This document shows positions 41,897 through 42,325 of a stretch of 42,325 bases of DNA, piece by piece (within the stretch, counting starts at the first letter, position 1; every line of letters starts with the position of its first letter). A program made the position numbers and the translations under genes. The DNA is taken from positions 1 to 42,325 of the forward strand of contig NZ_JARWOV010000123.1 of NCBI RefSeq assembly GCF_029868855.1, in the 5' to 3' direction. Under the pieces are notes generated by a model that worked only from the letters and a program-made list of their open reading frames with translations, was not told the origin of the DNA and ran no database searches. This DNA is from Nocardia carnea (GTDB lineage Bacteria; Actinomycetota; Actinomycetes; Mycobacteriales; Mycobacteriaceae).

Positions 41897-41919
41897 CGTT
41901 ATGCGGCAGCGGCATAACG
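41897..41919. promoter_or_regulatory. LysR-type palindrome between divergent SDR and LysR genes
   Basis: Perfect 8-bp arms CGTTATGC (41897-41904) and GCATAACG (41912-41919) flank GGCAGCG. The site lies 14 bases upstream of the LysR ATG and about 120 bases from the SDR start. LysR proteins commonly bind such interrupted dyads containing T-N11-A near their own promoter. Confidence 0.75.
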
Positions 41920-41933
41920 AATACAGTGAGTCC

Positions 41934-42325
41934 ATGCCCGACGAAACCCTGATGTCCCCGGCCGCTGATCCCGGCACGGATCTGGACCTGCGATTGGTGC
42001 GATACTTCACGGTGGTCGCCGAGCACCTGAACTTCGCCCGGGCAGCAGCGGAGTTGCACATCGCCCAACCCTCCCTGAGCCGTCAGATCCAGCGGCTGGA
42101 GGACGTGCTGGGCGTGCGGCTACTCGAGCGCACGACCCAGGGCAGCCGCCTCAGCGCGGCCGGCGCGGCATTCCTGCCACGCGCACAGGAACTGCTGCAC
42201 ATCGCCCATCGAGCGGCGCGCGCGGCCCCCGCCGCCGCCCCCCCCCCCCCGGTCAAAAACGGGGGACGCCGAGACCACGCCCACACCCCCCCCGGGGGGG
42301 GTCTGGGCCCGCGCGGGGCGGGCGC
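41934..42325 (+). CDS. LysR-family transcriptional regulator (3' end missing)
   Basis: N-terminal ~95 residues of a LysR regulator. After ~17 variable residues comes the winged helix [20 protein letters not shown], then [40 protein letters not shown] and [20 protein letters not shown]. The effector domain should follow but does not. From about 42226 the sequence turns into C and G runs that keep the frame open by chance to the window edge. The true length should be near 300 residues. It probably controls the divergent SDR gene through the palindrome at 41897-41919. Confidence 0.85.
   Translation, partial: MPDETLMSPAADPGTDLDLRLVRYFTVVAEHLNFARAAAELHIAQPSLSRQIQRLEDVLGVRLLERTTQGSRLSAAGAAFLPRAQELLHIAHRAARAAPAAAPPPPVKNGGRRDHAHTPPGGGLGPRGAG
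42226..42325. other. low-complexity C/G-run tail, probable assembly artefact
   Basis: The last ~100 bases contain a run of 14 Cs, then GTCAAAAACGGGGGACG, then further C8, G8 and GC-only stretches, inside what should be the LysR effector-domain coding region. The flanking 300 bases are ordinary coding sequence. This looks like poor-quality read ends extended at a contig terminus rather than genome. Confidence 0.7.

Noticed and set aside
42226..42325. G/C-run region as a regulatory or structured DNA element
   Set aside because: It lies in the middle of a coding region at the sequence end and looks like read-end artefact.

Overview
The window is about 42 kb of high-GC actinobacterial DNA. The GC-rich third codon positions, a cyp51 gene very close to the mycobacterial one, an FprB-type ferredoxin-ferredoxin reductase, and many TetR, MarR, IclR and F420/flavin oxidoreductase genes suggest a mycolic-acid actinomycete, most likely Nocardia or a near relative. 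No tRNA, rRNA, CRISPR array, insertion sequence or phage gene was seen. Both ends look like contig ends. The first ~260 bases join two unrelated gene scraps (thiE, and a small-protein gene) to a cut-off transporter gene. The last ~100 bases dissolve into C and G runs inside a LysR gene.

Layout. (a) 281-4524, minus strand: oligopeptide/dipeptide-type ABC importer (lipoprotein, two permeases, truncated ATPase). (b) 5454-12528: a catabolic block with a thioesterase, a SnoaL-like protein, an acyl-CoA synthetase, an SDR, a class II aldolase-like protein, an amidohydrolase and a divergent IclR regulator. CCAAGCA-type half-sites lie before both the transporter operon and the SDR-synthetase pair. (c) 12782-18952: serine hydrolase lipoprotein, UvrA-like ATPase, VOC protein with an AraC regulator, TRIC-like membrane protein. 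(d) 19051-21473: FMN reductase, MarR regulator and luciferase-like monooxygenase, a self-contained two-component oxygenase set. (e) 21793-28129: a divergent pair of operons around shared operators. To the left run SDR, F420-type LLM oxidoreductase and a phosphotransferase. To the right run cyp51 and fprB, translationally coupled.

(f) 28244-34940: the most unusual system. One tightly coupled minus-strand operon encodes a GntR/UTRA regulator, a small two-cluster ferredoxin, a SsuA/TauA-like binding lipoprotein with a C-terminal NosL-like domain, a permease, an ATPase, and a 900-residue AprA/fumarate-reductase-like flavoprotein ending in a long HEAT-repeat domain. It looks like an uptake-plus-reduction module for an unknown small, probably sulfur-containing, substrate.

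(g) 35280-42325: an ArsR-SRPBCC fusion; two DUF5994 proteins with an alpha/alpha-toroid protein facing a TetR gene across a long palindrome; a second TetR paralogue arranged tail-to-tail with the first; a LysE exporter; an SDR; and a divergent, truncated LysR regulator with a perfect palindrome between them. Most operon boundaries carry recognisable inverted repeats, noted individually.
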